DNA from: Monarcha castaneiventris obscurior
Taxonomy: Eukaryota > Chordata > Aves > Passeriformes > Monarchidae
Direction: 5' to 3'
DNA: 64,000 nucleotides
NCBI GenBank assembly: GCA_026261815.1
Contig: JAMPIT010000437.1
Span: forward strand, 4,476,001-4,540,000
Numbering within the stretch: position 1 is the stretch's first letter; every line of letters starts with the position of its first letter. A program made the translations under genes and the position numbers. Shown one piece after another: positions 51,279 to 64,000 of the stretch. The notes beneath the pieces were generated by a model that was given only the letters and a program-made list of their open reading frames with translations, did not search any database and was not told the DNA's origin.

Positions 51279-53619
51279 GAGTACAACAAAGAGCAATTGC
51301 AAAAACCACGTTTTTTTCAAACAGCTGCCTCACTTGGGCTGGCAGAGGACATGGACAGCCTGAAGGTGCTCCACTGCCCTGAGGTGGCTCCTCGGGGTGA
51401 TTCCCCTGCCCTGCCCCATCACACGGTGATGGTAAAGGAGCTCCTTGGAGGGCCACAGCTGACACTGGCAGCAAGTGGATCCCACACACTCTAAATGAGA
51501 GCGCAGACTATTGCTGCGTAATAGCTTGGTGATTATATGGCATTTACCAGATAATTAAACAATCAATAGTTATTGTGCAGTTACAGAGGTGCCCACATAC
51601 TCTGTCTTGTACCCTGTAAAACAAAACCGTGCTGAAGCTGTAAATGGAGAGCCCAAGGCACAAGACAAAGCAGCTCTTGGCATTAATGGCCACCGTCCTC
51701 CTGGTACAGTTGGCAAGAAGCATGTGAGTATGTAATCTCAACATCATTTACTTCGATGCTGTAAAATACACAAGATGAGAGGTACAAAGGTTACAATCTG
51801 ATCTACTTCCTGAGTTTTTTTCTCACTACTGAGAAGGCTTGCATCGAAATCCGTCTTGGCTGACACCATCCATGGGCTGCTGTCTGAATGGCCATGGCTA
51901 AGCCCAGAAAAACACTGGGGGATTGCTTTTGTTTTCCATTTACTCAGCGCACAGTAAGTAGCCCACTGCATGGGTCCCCAAGCTTTGCAACCATTTATTG
52001 GACAGGTATTTCTGAGTAACCCAGTGTCCTTTGACTTTGAACACATGTATTTATTGCTGCTGGACACCACTGGTTGTGGCCCTGATCTGTCCCGGCAATC
52101 TTAGCACACACATTAGGGAGTATTTGTTTGCTCTCATGCAGAGTAGAAATAAACAGTAATAATAATGTTCCGGGACATAAAAGCAGCGTTTCCTCACAGT
52201 TTAGATAATGCTCTGAAGGGTTTTAGTGAGTTTTGTGTTTAGAGTTTTGCTTTCAGCCATCAGCTATAAACCAGTGAGGCAAAGGCTCAATTCCTCAAGT
52301 CCAACTCATTGTATTCCTCATAGTCATTTCCTTAAACACCTATAACAAAAATAAAATCCAAGGACAGAAAAATTCACTACTGCAACAATGTCTGGCACAG
52401 AAGCTAGCAAGTTCTCAGTCTTTCTTCAAAACCAGTTTACAATCTGTAACACTAGATGCAGGATTATTGGAAAATAAAGAAAAGCTTCTGATTAAATTAG
52501 AGAGATAAACTATCACCAGTGTGGTCCCTCATTAAAATAAAAATCAAGTTATTCACAAGAGATTGTTAAGCAGCAAACAAGGGATGTTATTTCTCTCTGC
52601 ATTTTTCCAAAGCAAAGACCTCATGGTTGGAGTTAGAGAAGTGAGAGCAGAGCAGGTCGCTGCCGACTACTCCTGCAGTGCCCAGGTGTCACTGGGGTAT
52701 GGCCAGAGCTGGGAAGAACCAAAGGGATGCTTTAACCTGCTGTCCTGAGCAAAGAAAGACCTTTACTTGAAAATACAGAGGTCAAACCAAACCAATTGCC
52801 ACTGCCGCGAGCACAAGGCTCACACAACAAGGCTTTGATTCACAGAAGCACTGTGAACCACCCAAAAGGGATCTTCAAACCATGACCCAGAAAGCAGGAT
52901 CAAAGCAGCAGCAGAAGCTGCATCCCGGTGCATACACAGTGGGTACCCTCCTTCTAGGAGCTCTCAAGGTGCACCAGGCTTGGCCAACATGGTTCTCCTC
53001 CTGTGAGCAAGGAGAAAGGCTTGTGGTGCGGCAGGGGCTGGCTCCATGAATCCCTGCTCTCTGAGGGCTCCTGTAACACTCCTCAGGCTCCCCATCCTGC
53101 TGGGCTGTGAGATCCTTCAGCTGCCAGAACAACACAACCATGCCCTTTATCCCATGGGACCAATGGGAAGTTTGCACCTTGCCCATTTTCCCCCGGGTCC
53201 TGGGCAGGCCAGCTGGTTACCACCAGGACACCCAGAGTCTCCAGCACAAACGTGGCCACATAGCAGTGTTAGACCTGGCTGCTGCATCAGATTTTCTAGG
53301 GGAAACATCAGGACTGCAGTCCTGTTCTGGCAGTCTTGCAGCACACAAGACATAAAATGTTATCCCCTGCCTGGAACAAACATCTCACTTCTGCCTCTTC
53401 CCAACAGGAAAGTTGCTTTTCCTGCTTCAGAGAGTGACCAGCCATGAGAAGGGGAGGTGATGCTCACCAGGTGATTGCTCCTGGCTGAGAGCAAAGGGGT
53501 TGGACGTGCAGAGCTTGGGCTGGCAGCCAGCACCAGAACCTAAAAACACAACCAGAGGCAGACACAGCCTCTAGGAGGGCAGCAATGGTGCACCTCAGGT
53601 AACGCAGCACAGAGGGGTG

Positions 53620-53755
53620 GGTCACCAACCCTGCAGGGATTTAACAGATGTGTAGATGTGGCACTTAGGGACATGGTTTAGTGGTGGGCTTGGCAATGCT
53701 GGGTTACTGTCTGGACTCAATCCTAAAGATCTTTTCCAAACTAAATGATTCTGTG
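53620..53755 (+). mobile_element. CR1 LINE 3' fragment
   Basis: The segment contains GGGACATGGTTTAGTGGTGG, GCTTGGCAATGCTGGGTTAC and CTAAAGATCTTTTCCAAACT, and ends AAATGATTCTGTG, the tail form of a second CR1 subfamily. It is about 135 bp long, plus orientation, antisense to TNIK, and diverged. The left boundary is uncertain. Confidence 0.8.
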
Positions 53756-55837
53756 AACAGTCCAGCCCTGCCTGAGAGGGATTTGGAAATGGCAGTGGAA
53801 CAACCATCTAATTACAGAGGACGCTGCTCCTAGGTATGGATCACTTCTAAGGGCTGATTTAGAATGGAGCCAGAAGGTCTGTGCGTCTTGAAAGTTGATC
53901 CATTTGTTTTGCTGCAAGAGATAAATACAGCGGTGGTATCTGGAGAAGAAGAATCGCAGAGATCTTATTTCCGCACTGGGTTTTAGGGTGGGACACCATA
54001 AACTGTTATGTATGTTTTATATCAAAGTCTCCTTTTGTTTATAGAGCGTGTGCTACTCCCGGACTTCAGTTTAAGAGAGTTGTGAAGTCAGGCTTAGCCT
54101 AAGCTCATACCTCAATACTTACTAATTTGGTTTGGACAGCAACGTTTTCCCCTCCACCCCCGTCACCATCCCGTCTGGCACCGGCACCACGTGAATCACA
54201 CTGAGGACAATCCGGTTACTCCAGCAAGTTAAAAACAGTTAGGAGGAGGATTTTCCCCTTGTACAGCATGGGAAAAAGGAACACAGAAACGTTCAGCCTA
54301 CACTCGGGACATTTCTGGGTGGTTTTTTTCCCCTTTGAGGTAACACACAGGCTCGCTGAAAGAATCGAACCCAGCAAGAGGAAACCTGATCAGCTGAGCC
54401 ACACAACCAGCAGCACCAGCTTATTTCCCTTTTCTGCTCTCCACAAAAACATGACGCTTTGAAAAGGCCGTTACAGGCACATAGTTTCCACGGATTGTTA
54501 GAAATATGAACCAGTTAAAATTAGGTCACCTTCCACCGTTATTTTAGCAGCTGAGAAGAAAAACAGTTCAGAAGGGAGCTCCCGTGGCAGGGAGCGCATG
54601 GTGGGAAAACAATGAATACCAGAGGGGAAGGATCCCTGGACTATAACCTTGACAAAAACAGCTTTGGGGCGGGGCAGTTTTTCCTCTGTTTTAGTTATTT
54701 TTTAAAAAATCTATTCCAGTTCAAAAATTCACACATTTAAAACTCCAGAAGTTCCAGTTCATCTTCGGTTCACTCCAATCTCTTGATCCTTCTACTGACA
54801 GGATTAGTCCACAGCAGCAGGAGGATAGAAAACATTGGTTCTTTAAACACCATTCTCTTCAGCAGGGGCAGCTCGCTGCCTTTTAGAGCACGACAGGCAA
54901 GAGCTGCCTCTCCAAAGCCACAGAGCAGGAGCACATGAGTATGTTCCTTTCTATAGTCAAAATGAAACATGGGCATGAGGAGTAAACAGGATCTCTGTGT
55001 GCCCACACACGCATGAGTACACGTGTATACAGCACTTGTGCCCACACGTACAGGAGTTTCTTGGAGAATGAGGCCCAGGGGAGGCACTGACTCCCAGCGG
55101 AACCAAAACAGTTGGCAAATTCCTTGTGCAACCATGATAAGGAACATCTCCCCGCCATACACAAGCACAGATAACCCCAGACTTTGAAATAATTCAATCC
55201 CACCTTAAATGCACAAGAATCATCCATAAAAAGACCTCACCAAGATCACAAAATCTGGAAATCCCCCAGGCTAAGATGTTTGGGACAGGTGATATAATTT
55301 AGCAGAGGTGGGTATTTTAAATATTCTTGTAAAGAAGATCATGCTTTTAAAATCCTGCTCTCCCCAGTCCCTTCACTATTCTCATCTGGATTGCTGCTTC
55401 TAGATGTTTAGAAAAATTTAAAGCAATCCTAGTGACTGCAACAGGCACTTCAATAAAAACATTTTAATAGTGTTTTTAATCCTGTAGCAGGTTTCTGCCA
55501 GTGGAAAGGACAGCAGCCAGCCCTTGTGCAAGCAGAGCACTAGACTGTAGCAAACTCATTTGGCAGCCTATTGCAGCCGTAAACTCAGCTCTTAGAAGAG
55601 ATCGAGATTTAGCTATTAAAGCACAGACTTTTCACTCCCTCCTCATCATCTAATCAATAAAAAGCAACTGGGGGGAAAGGGGAAAAAAGAAAAGCAATTC
55701 ATTTTCTTGTGACAGTTTCAGAACTAATGTGAATTGCTTATTATAAGAGCTCTGTGTGCTTCACGGTACTTGCACACAAGACCAAAAGGCCAGAGTTCAG
55801 CAAGGCTTCTTGTCAGGTCTGGAATGGTCAAAGCCTA

Positions 55838-55981
<144 letters not shown>

Positions 55982-56703
55982 CTAGGAGAAAAGAAAAAAA
56001 ATACTAAACAAACAACATTTATAGACTGCTGAAAAAAATAAACATTCAATGAAGATCAGCATTTCTCTGACAAGGGTTTTGAGGGGTTTAAGGTTTTCAG
56101 GCAGACCCGGGATGGGAATTACGGGGACAATGAGCAGAAGCGTGGCACTGTCCCGGTGATGGCCCTGTGTGGGCAGCCCCCATGCTCTGGGCAGCACAGA
56201 GCTGCCCACCTCCAGCACCTGGGCAGGGAAATGCCAGGCAGGTGCCTGTGAGTGAGCATCCACCAGTTTGACTGTCATCTGCTCGATGTATGAACACTCA
56301 GTGTATGCTTTAATCGCCAACAGCAAACATTTGCTATTACAATTTAGATCTTCTCATGCATCGTCTTTGGAATAAAACAAGCTAACCGACAGGATGTCAT
56401 TCTGGGGCTCAAAGCAGGGGTTTCCAGGTCTATCCCTGAGGCCAGCAGCATCAGTGTTACTTGGTTTAAAGGCCATTTCTGGTTTGGTTCATCCTGGCTT
56501 GTCAACTGAGACGAGCAGATTTAGGGCAATGCCACATGAGGACACAACACCTTGTGAGGGTGGCAACAAAACCCCAAAACTTGTCCCCAGATCCCCCTCC
56601 ACTTGGCATGTCCCCAGCCAGGGGAGGTGCAGTCACACACACACGTGCACCCACCAGCACAGCCCAAAGACGATATGAGCAGTGAGGTACGAGGGAGGGT
56701 GGG

Positions 56704-56717
56704 GAAAGAAAGAAAGA
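56704..56717. repeat. GAAA tetramer repeat
   Basis: About three GAAA units in intron 1. It is a short tetranucleotide repeat. Confidence 0.75.
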
Positions 56718-56938
56718 ATAACCAGCACTGCTATTTTCTCCTCTTGGTGGGTTTTCCCCTTCCAGAAGCTTTATTTATACTCTCCCGCTCCTCCTCCTTT
56801 TCCTGTACTCATCACTGCAATTCTGGAGAGCACAATCCCCCTGGAAGACGGCGGATGTGAAGACATCCTGACATCCCTGGGGTCTGTGTGTCCCTGAGCC
56901 CACCCAGCCAACGGGGGACTTGCCTCCCACACCACCAC

Positions 56939-56965
56939 TCATCCTCATCCTCATCCTCATCCTCC
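56939..56965. repeat. TCATCC hexamer repeat
   Basis: Four perfect TCATCC units and a partial fifth in intron 1. On the minus (transcript) strand it reads GGATGA. Confidence 0.95.
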
Positions 56966-57745
56966 CTGCTGGGGTTTGAGTCACTTGAGCTGTTGGATGT
57001 CTTGGCACCCCAGCAAGCCCAGCTGCAATCCCAGGGGATGCAGACCAGGAGTTACCAGCTCCAACAGGCCAAGGAGGATCAGCCAGCAGCACTCCTGGGG
57101 AGAGAGGAGATGGACACCCACCACCCTGTTACAGACACAAAGGTTTCATTCATTACAAAGCCGCATGAACTCAAGATGCTTCTGGGTCCAAAAGTCAAAC
57201 ACTGGATCTTTGTGAGCAGCTGAGAAGCAAGGTTCAACCCAGTAATAATGCCACAAAAGTGAATTAATCCGAGTCCTGATGTGACTTTCCACCCAGCCAG
57301 GAGCACGTGCTGCTGTGGAGCTGCCGGGGTTTGGCACAGCTCTGTGACAGGGTGACAGCAACCCCTCTGATCATTCAGAAATGCCACATCCCCCGTCTGC
57401 CTGCTCCTCCATCATATATGAGCAGCTTCCTCAGGCTGCCCAGGAAGCCCTGGGGTACTCCAGGGTGGGCACCCCATTCAGCCTTCAGTGGGACAATCTG
57501 CAGCAAAGGGCAGGGAAGCTGTGCTGGAGGAGGCTTGGAGACCACCGAGGACACATCTGCCCTGGTGCAAACACATCTGGACACTTGGGCCAGACACAGG
57601 TGAAGCTGCAGCACAACAGGTTTCCAGCATGCAGCATCTCAGCTGGGTGTCGATAGCCTGTGGGTTTTGCTGCCTTGGTACCAGGCAGGGAAATGCCAGG
57701 AATGGATGGGAAAAGGAACCGACACCGGGTTTCCACACTGTGTGA

Positions 57746-57762
57746 GGGGGCGGGGGAGGGGG
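57746..57762 (+). repeat. G-rich tract
   Basis: Three runs of five G separated by single bases. There are only three tracts, so an intramolecular quadruplex would need a split run or a more distant fourth tract. Confidence 0.5.
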
Positions 57763-58181
57763 AAACATGGCAGCAGCTGCTGTTTATTTTTTGAGTCTCT
57801 TTCCTAAGGGTTGTTCTCTGCAGTGCTGAAACAACTCTGAAAGAGGCTTTTCCAGTGCTACAAGTATATCTATTTTTGAATATTCACTAGGAGATTAAGG
57901 CAGAAGAAAGCCGTGCCTAGGGCATATGCTTAGGAGGTTTGGAGAAACATCCAGGGATGCAGCTGGCCATTTCTGATAAAAAGAACTCCTTTTTGCAGTA
58001 TGTTTTCCAACCTCTTTCCACAAATCCTCAAACTAAAGAGCACCCTATCCCACCACCCCAGGCTCATTGCTCTAACGTGTGCAAATGCCACACTTGTGGC
58101 TCCAACAGGTTTGCCTGAGTCCATCCATCACTTGTTTGTAGACCTGGCAGCCCCACACCTGCCTCTGCTGCCACTGCACCC

Positions 58182-58223
58182 AGGGCAGCTTTGTGCCAGC
58201 CAGGGGCAGCTCTGTGCCAGGAG
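58182..58223. repeat. Imperfect 21-bp tandem duplication
   Basis: AGGGCAGCTTTGTGCCAGCC is followed immediately by AGGGGCAGCTCTGTGCCAGG. The two units differ at a few positions and fall inside a chance open frame. Confidence 0.8.
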
Positions 58224-59278
58224 GGCTTTCCCCCATCACTCCCATCACCCACATCTTCCACTCCAGCTCCCAACCAGCCAGGCAGTTTCTCTGCTGCAAT
58301 GTCCCCTCTCCATCCTGTTTCTCCCTGCATTTTTCCAGAAGTATTGCCAAGGTAAGTGGGCATCTCTCAGCAGAGCCAGGAGTGACTCTGCTCCCCTGAC
58401 TGCTGCCACAGGCAGCTCCACCTCAGCACAGCCAACACTCTGGGAGTGCCAGCAATGCCAGGGAGCAGAGAGGGCTGATCTCTCCTCCCAGCCACGCTGC
58501 CCTCCTCAGCCTGCCTTCCTCCCATGCAGCAGGCAGTCAAAGGGAAAAGCTTCTCCCCAAGAGCCACCATTAGGACCCAGGAATAATATGCTATTAATGG
58601 CCTTTCCAGAAAATACACAGCAAAGGATGGGGCGGGCAAGGAAAAAAAAACCACGGCTTCCCACTGGCCTCCCCTGGACGGATTCATACACAGAAAAGAG
58701 ATTTGCATCTTAATGGCTGCTGGGGAATAGGCTGTCCCCGGTACCAGGGGCACATCCTGCACATCCCACAAAGCCCCTGCTGAGATGCTTCAGGAGGGTA
58801 CCAGAGAGCAGCACCAGCAGCTCGGGCAGGCTGGAGCGGGCAGTGAGGGAGAAAAATAAAGAGGCACACAGCACGGGTGATGTTAGCCAGGGGAAAAAGA
58901 AATCCACCCTGCAGAGCCCCAACCAGGACCAATCCAGGCCAAGCAGGGAATAATCTCAGACCAAATATAGCCTGTGCTGCAGATCAGGGCTCACAGCAGT
59001 GCTGGGCTGCGCTTGGCTGGGGGTGGCTGCAAAGCTCATCCCACACAGCTGCTTCCAGCCTGGCACCTTCCACCTTCTGCTGGTGCCCTCTCCTCGATCC
59101 AGGAGGGACACACAGATGGTAAGGCTGCTGCAGCCCCCTCTTCCCACACCCCAAAATGCCTTCACAAGAACTATTGTATCTAACTGAAAACATCTGCATT
59201 GAATAACAAGCCCACAAATAAAAGGAAAAAATGAGGTGAGCTGTTAGTTTTAGGCAAAGAAGGTGCATTGCTTAAAAT

Positions 59279-59302
59279 GGGGGGCGGGGGGGAAGGAGGG
59301 GG
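59279..59302 (+). repeat. G-rich tract with quadruplex potential
   Basis: G runs of 6, 7, 2 and 5 are separated by C, AA and A. The 7-G run can supply two GGG tracts, so four tracts with short loops are available on the plus strand, the non-template strand being minus for TNIK. Structure formation is inferred from the pattern only. Confidence 0.6.
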
Positions 59303-62300
59303 AGAGACAGCATTTAAAACAAACCCACAAATAATTTTCAGCTCTAGGTTCGCTTCACTCTAACTAGAAAAGGATTTGTACAGCTGTAGTAGCACCAAAA
59401 GGACTTTGCCAAGAGCCCTTAAACTAAGGTAGGGTCCTGCACTCCTCACTGCTACTCAGAACTTGTGCCAGAAGACACAGGAGCAGACTCAGGCTCTCCA
59501 TAAAGTATGGTCTCCATAAAGCAACAAAACACTCAATAGGACTTTTCAGCTGCTCACATGATAGGAAATGTTTCACAGAGCAGCACCTGTGGCAAGGGCT
59601 GTGCAGACCCAGTGTCCCTCCAGGCAGAGATGGGTTGGGACCTGAGCTCTCTTGTGCCAGGACATGATCATGCTGCCACAACTACAGCCAGTACAGGCTC
59701 AAATTCAAGTGGGAAATTGTTATGTTTCTACTAATCTCTCAGGAAAATCAGTGGTACAAAAGTTTCAGTGGCTAAAACCAGTCCGAGACACAGAAAAACA
59801 CAGAGGCATCCTCCTATCCAGCAATATCATGGGTAAGGAAAAAAAAGAAGTCCACTTTATTTCAATAAACACTGTATTTGAAACTGGTGCATTATCAGAA
59901 AAGCGACTTCTGTGTGCGGATGATAAAGCAGGATGCATTCAAATTTCAGTAACAGAACACGCCTCCCTTTTGAAGACTTATCAGCACGGAGCACACAGTG
60001 GGGCTCGTGGGTTCCTGGGTAAAACTGCTCCCTTCTGCCTAACCCAGACCCCACAGAACTAAAGCTGAAAGATGTCCTTGCCTACACCATGATGTCTCAA
60101 CAAGTCCAAGGCATGAAAGAGACAGCACTTTGCTTGAGGAGACTATTCAGAGAGCAATATCCACACCCAGGGCTAAGTCACCTACAGGACAAGGGATGCA
60201 GGTGTGTATTAGTGCTGGCTACGGTGACTGCTGAGTGAGCAGAAGACAAGTTAGCCATCTTTAAACATGGCCAGGCAGGTGTCCATAAACACAGGAAATA
60301 TTTATACACAGCCTGTACACCAAATCTGCTTGTGTTCCTTGAAGGAGACTCATTTTTCTCCCTTCTAGCCAACACAAAAAGGATGTAACAGGAAGGGTTA
60401 CATGAGGAGACAGTGGAAAGATGCTCAGGAGAGGGGAACCCAGGGGCACACCAATTAAACCACGATTGCTGTGGATGCGCAGGAGGGGAAATCAGAGATT
60501 GGAGCCTCTGTAATCATTGTGCACTTAGTCCCCCAATTCTAGCAGCTAATGACAACTTCCAGCCAAAAATCATCGAGCTACCCAGTCATTAAGCAAATGT
60601 TACAGCCCTAGAGAAGAAAAACGCACTGTGTAACTGGAGGCAGCACAGTTACGGGTCAGTAACAGGAGTGTCCCCAGGCACAAATCAGCTAAAGCAGCTC
60701 CGTGGCATCAGAAGAGTTTCTTTAATCTCCACCAAGATATAAAGCCTGTGCAACTAATGCTCCCAAGCATCAGGATATTATGAGCCTCTGCCTTACATCT
60801 CCATAATAAAACAGCCTCAACAAGAGATCCCAGAAAAAACAAGGGCTTACAAAGGCCATTTGCTCATCACCCTAAACACGAGACCCAGGGAGCTCTGTCT
60901 GTGTGCAGGTGCCTCTGCCTAGACTAGTCCTGGCAGTCACAAGGAGAAATTTTGGCACTGGGAAGCACCACAGGGTCGTTCTTCACAAGAAGTTGGCTCT
61001 TGTAAACTAACGGCAGTGCCACGGCACCCAGACTGCCCAGGAGAGCCACAATCCCACCTGGCATCACACAGCTTGGCATGGCAGCACTCTCAACCCAAGT
61101 GGTTGCCTTGAGGTGTCAACTGCTTGGAGAAAGTTGAGTCTTCCAACCCCACCAAGCTCCAACCAGAAGTGGAAAATCACTGATTCAGAATGTGAGAAAG
61201 GTTTTGCAAGGAATGCAGGAGAAACAGAAAAGCCTTTCAGCAGCAGGGTTCAATAGGCAAAGTTGTCATCAGGGTAACATTTCTGATTACACAGAGCATC
61301 ACTGTAAGGAACAAGTACAATGATGAAGCCTCCAGTTCTCATACTATACACCTGCCCAGATTTCATTTCTCCAAGGCCAAATGCCCAGCCTGGGCCATAC
61401 TCTGTGAAGCCACATCTCATGTTAGCAAGAAGTTCTAGAAGCTCTGTAGACAGCCATAAATCTCCCAGGCATCAGGACCCGAGTAACCTCAAGCTCTACC
61501 AAGTCCCCTGCTATTCCCTCTGAAGGCACATCAATTCACTCATTTTGCAACACTTTCTCCACTGGCTTCTACAGCAGGAATTGAAGCACTCGTACAGTTT
61601 GACAAAACAAGGTCTGGATCACCTTGGGGAAGTTACCCCAAATGACACGCAGTCCAGAGAAAAATAGAGGGGTTTGAAGAGCACTTGAAGACACAGCTGC
61701 TTTTTAGTAATCAGCTGGCTGTCTCCATCTCCAAGGCGCTTCTAGCTAACAGCCCTGTGAGTAATATGAAGATGGACTGCACAAGCCAGGAGAGGATTGT
61801 TAATAGAGCTGCAGACAGCAGCAAACAAAGCAGGAAGGCAGCAGCCAAGGCAACCAAATACTGATTGAATTACTGTGAACTTTCTAAAAAAGAGGTTGGG
61901 GACATGACTTTTTCAAGTTTCAATCACACAGACATAGCCCTAAGCCTGCCCATTAATTAAAGCAGTGCAAAAAAACCTCAAAAGGCTGCACAGGTATTTT
62001 TGAGATAAAAGCCAAGCAATGAAGCAGAACCGTGCTGGACTACTGGGTGCTACTCAGCCCTAACAGGGATTGCTTAATCTCACGCCTTCTCCTGCTAGCT
62101 TTGGTACCTTCCCCTCCTTCGCCCACCCATCCAGAGACTCACAAAACAAGCTATCATCAATGGCATCTACCACTGCACCTCCTGCCTACTCAAGCAATAC
62201 AAGCTGCTCTACTTGGAAGAGTAATAATGAACTCCCCGAGGGCTTTGTTTTCATTTTGAAGAAGCAGTTTGTCCTCCCTCACCCCCAAACACCCAGCTCT

Positions 62301-64000
62301 GTAACTTAAAAGATGTTAGTCTAGAAACAGCATTACTACACAGCATTAAGAAAAACTGCTCTCAAGGCTGAGTTATTAACAGAAGAAAAATGTCTCACCT
62401 GGACAGCAGAGAAGCCTGTTAACAAATCTATTTGAACCACTCCTCTGCAGCATCTTACCAGGACATGCTCTTCCAGGCCCTACTGAGAGCCACGTCTGTG
62501 CTCTGTCCATTCCCACTTCCTCAACCATAAATCCACTTTCCCAGGTTTCCAACACTCTCCTCCCCAGCTTCTCACTGCAATAAAGCTCCAGTCACCCTGT
62601 GAGCGTCTCTTTCTTTTCCAGAATGTTAAGACCTGCCAATAGCTGGCAGCAGCAAAATTAAATAAGAACTAATCACCACATTGGGCTTTTCAGTCAATAA
62701 AACTGTATTACTTCTTCAACCATTACCTGTTCAAGTTAGGATGTAAGTGTGGATTTGTAGCCCCCAGCCAGCAAAGGAATAGCCAACACCAGTGCTAAGG
62801 GAAGAAAAATACAAAATCTCCTATGCTCATACACAGCTCATTCCCAACTTGGTCCTGTGGAGGCCAAGCCACTGAAGCTACAATATACTGACTATTCCAG
62901 ATTTCCTGCTCACAGGCTCACACTTGCACACACAAAATTAGAGTTCTTCTGACCTAGTTTCTCCTTTCTAGCATGTCAAAAGAAAAAGCAGCCATTCTGT
63001 ACCCTCTCCACAAATATGAAATGTGGGAGCTCCAAGCCTAAAAGGAACACACACACCGACCTGGAAAAAAATGGGTTTTTCCAACCAGAATGATGCAGTT
63101 GAAGCACTGCAAATGGTGGGTCCCACAGCCGAAGATGCAGCAGTGATACCAGGAGAGGACAACGATGACATGTCTAAAATTAACCTTCCTCCAACGCTGC
63201 ATGTCAGAGCAGTCCAGTCCAAGGAAAAGCCACCCACAAGCTACACATTTACATCAGTCAAAACTTTAAGAAGGGTCCAAGCCTCCGCCCCACTCCTTCA
63301 AAAGCATTGCTAGCAACATGGTGAGTCCATCTCTCCTGATACCATTCAAGCAAAAGGCAGCTAGTTTTGACTTGAGGCTAATGAAGATGAACATGTGGCC
63401 TCCTGAGTCTCAGCACGGTAAGAAAATGCTGAGATATTCAATAACCCTCAAGACAACACAATTGTACTTGTTCTTCATTTGAAGTTAGTTTCCCTCCAAA
63501 GCAGCCAGTCCTCTCACCCTTTTAAAGCTCTACAGCACATTCCACAGATCACCAGGACAGACTCCATGAATTGTCTGCCGCTGTATGACAAGCCCACCTT
63601 CCAGTTCACAGAAGACTGTTCATTTAGAACAGCCAAAGCCAATCAGACCAGAAGCATCAGCAAAAGCACGACTGCTAAGTGAACCCCAAGGCTTTCAACG
63701 CCTTGCTAGATGAATGCGGCCTCAGCGCCATCAACCCCTTCAACATATGCCTAATTCAAGCACAAAACTTCAACAGGGCAATATATAAAAGGCTTGGCTA
63801 AGCTCAGTGTCTCTAAAAAGCTGCAGTGCCAATTATAAATCATATCTATAGTCCCCAGAAGATCTAAAGTCACTACCAGTATTGTACCACACTTCTTTGG
63901 ATGCAGACATCAATTAGAGCACAGCAGCTGGACGCTCTCCTCACTGAAGTCACTTGTGTAGTTTCAGACCAATAAGATATTATTCCTAAATGTGTAGATC

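Larger units (their letters stand above)
37751..53619. other. Intron 2 block without recognised genes
   Basis: Holds the unassigned open frame near 38.3-38.6 kb, an AT-rich patch with the 12-bp palindrome AATATTAATATT (40292-40303), simple repeats at 43.7, 49.2 and 51.3 kb, and the candidate element at 50.4-50.6 kb. The rest shows no recognisable structure. Confidence 0.6.
55982..64000 (-). other. TNIK: TNIK intron 1, 3' part (at least 8019 bp)
   Basis: This is everything upstream of exon 2 in gene order. The exon coding the first 19 or so residues of TNIK should be a short GC-rich exon near a CpG island, and no such sequence is visible here, so intron 1 continues past the window. Contents noted: a hexamer repeat (56939-56965), two G-rich tracts (57746-57762 and 59279-59302), an imperfect 21-bp tandem duplication (58182-58223), and a 237-codon open frame at 58000-58713 with no recognisable homology. 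The rest is unremarkable intron sequence. Confidence 0.75.

Noticed and set aside
55982..64000. Search for TNIK first coding exon
   Set aside because: No GC-rich stretch coding the short acidic N-terminus and ending before the DPAG junction was found, so exon 1 is placed outside the window.

Overview
This window is nuclear DNA from a vertebrate, most likely a bird. The evidence is sparse coding sequence in very long introns, GT-AG splice sites with pyrimidine tracts, and several dispersed CR1 LINE 3' fragments ending in the avian-type AACCATTCTATGAT tail. The 3' arm of the element near 3.8-4.07 kb resembles songbird CR1 copies, so a passerine is plausible but not proven. There are no operons, CRISPR arrays or other prokaryotic features.

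One gene can be supported: TNIK (TRAF2 and NCK interacting kinase, a Ste20/GCK-IV MAP4K), on the minus strand. Three exons carry the start of its kinase domain. Read in gene order they are 55981-55916 (beta1 strand and glycine-rich loop), 4408-4352 (beta3 strand with the ATP-binding lysine) and 53-1 (start of helix alphaC with its conserved glutamate, running off the window). All junctions are phase 0 and the three pieces join without a break. A glycine at the exon 3 end and a glutamine in alphaC favour TNIK over its paralogues MAP4K4 and MINK1. The first coding exon lies beyond 64000 and the rest of the gene lies before position 1.

Layout: 1-53 exon 4 (partial); 54-4351 intron 3 (4.3 kb) with two CR1 fragments; 4352-4408 exon 3; 4409-55915 intron 2 (51.5 kb); 55916-55981 exon 2; 55982-64000 the 3' end of intron 1. 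Intron 2 holds CR1 fragments near 18.1-18.4 kb and 53.6-53.8 kb, a doubtful remnant near 27.6 kb, a CpG-rich block at 37.2-37.75 kb, AT-rich homeodomain-motif clusters (5.7-5.9 kb, 50.4-50.6 kb), an inverted pair of TCF/LEF-type motifs near 10.2 kb and several short simple repeats. The remaining intronic sequence looks like ordinary unique avian intron.

I did not find a clearly novel biological system. The most coherent lead is around exon 3. It is a 57-bp in-frame exon carrying the catalytic lysine, with a weak donor followed at once by a CCT repeat, which suggests possible regulated skipping. The CpG-rich block inside intron 2 is a candidate internal promoter or enhancer. Exon numbers assume that the coding start is in exon 1.
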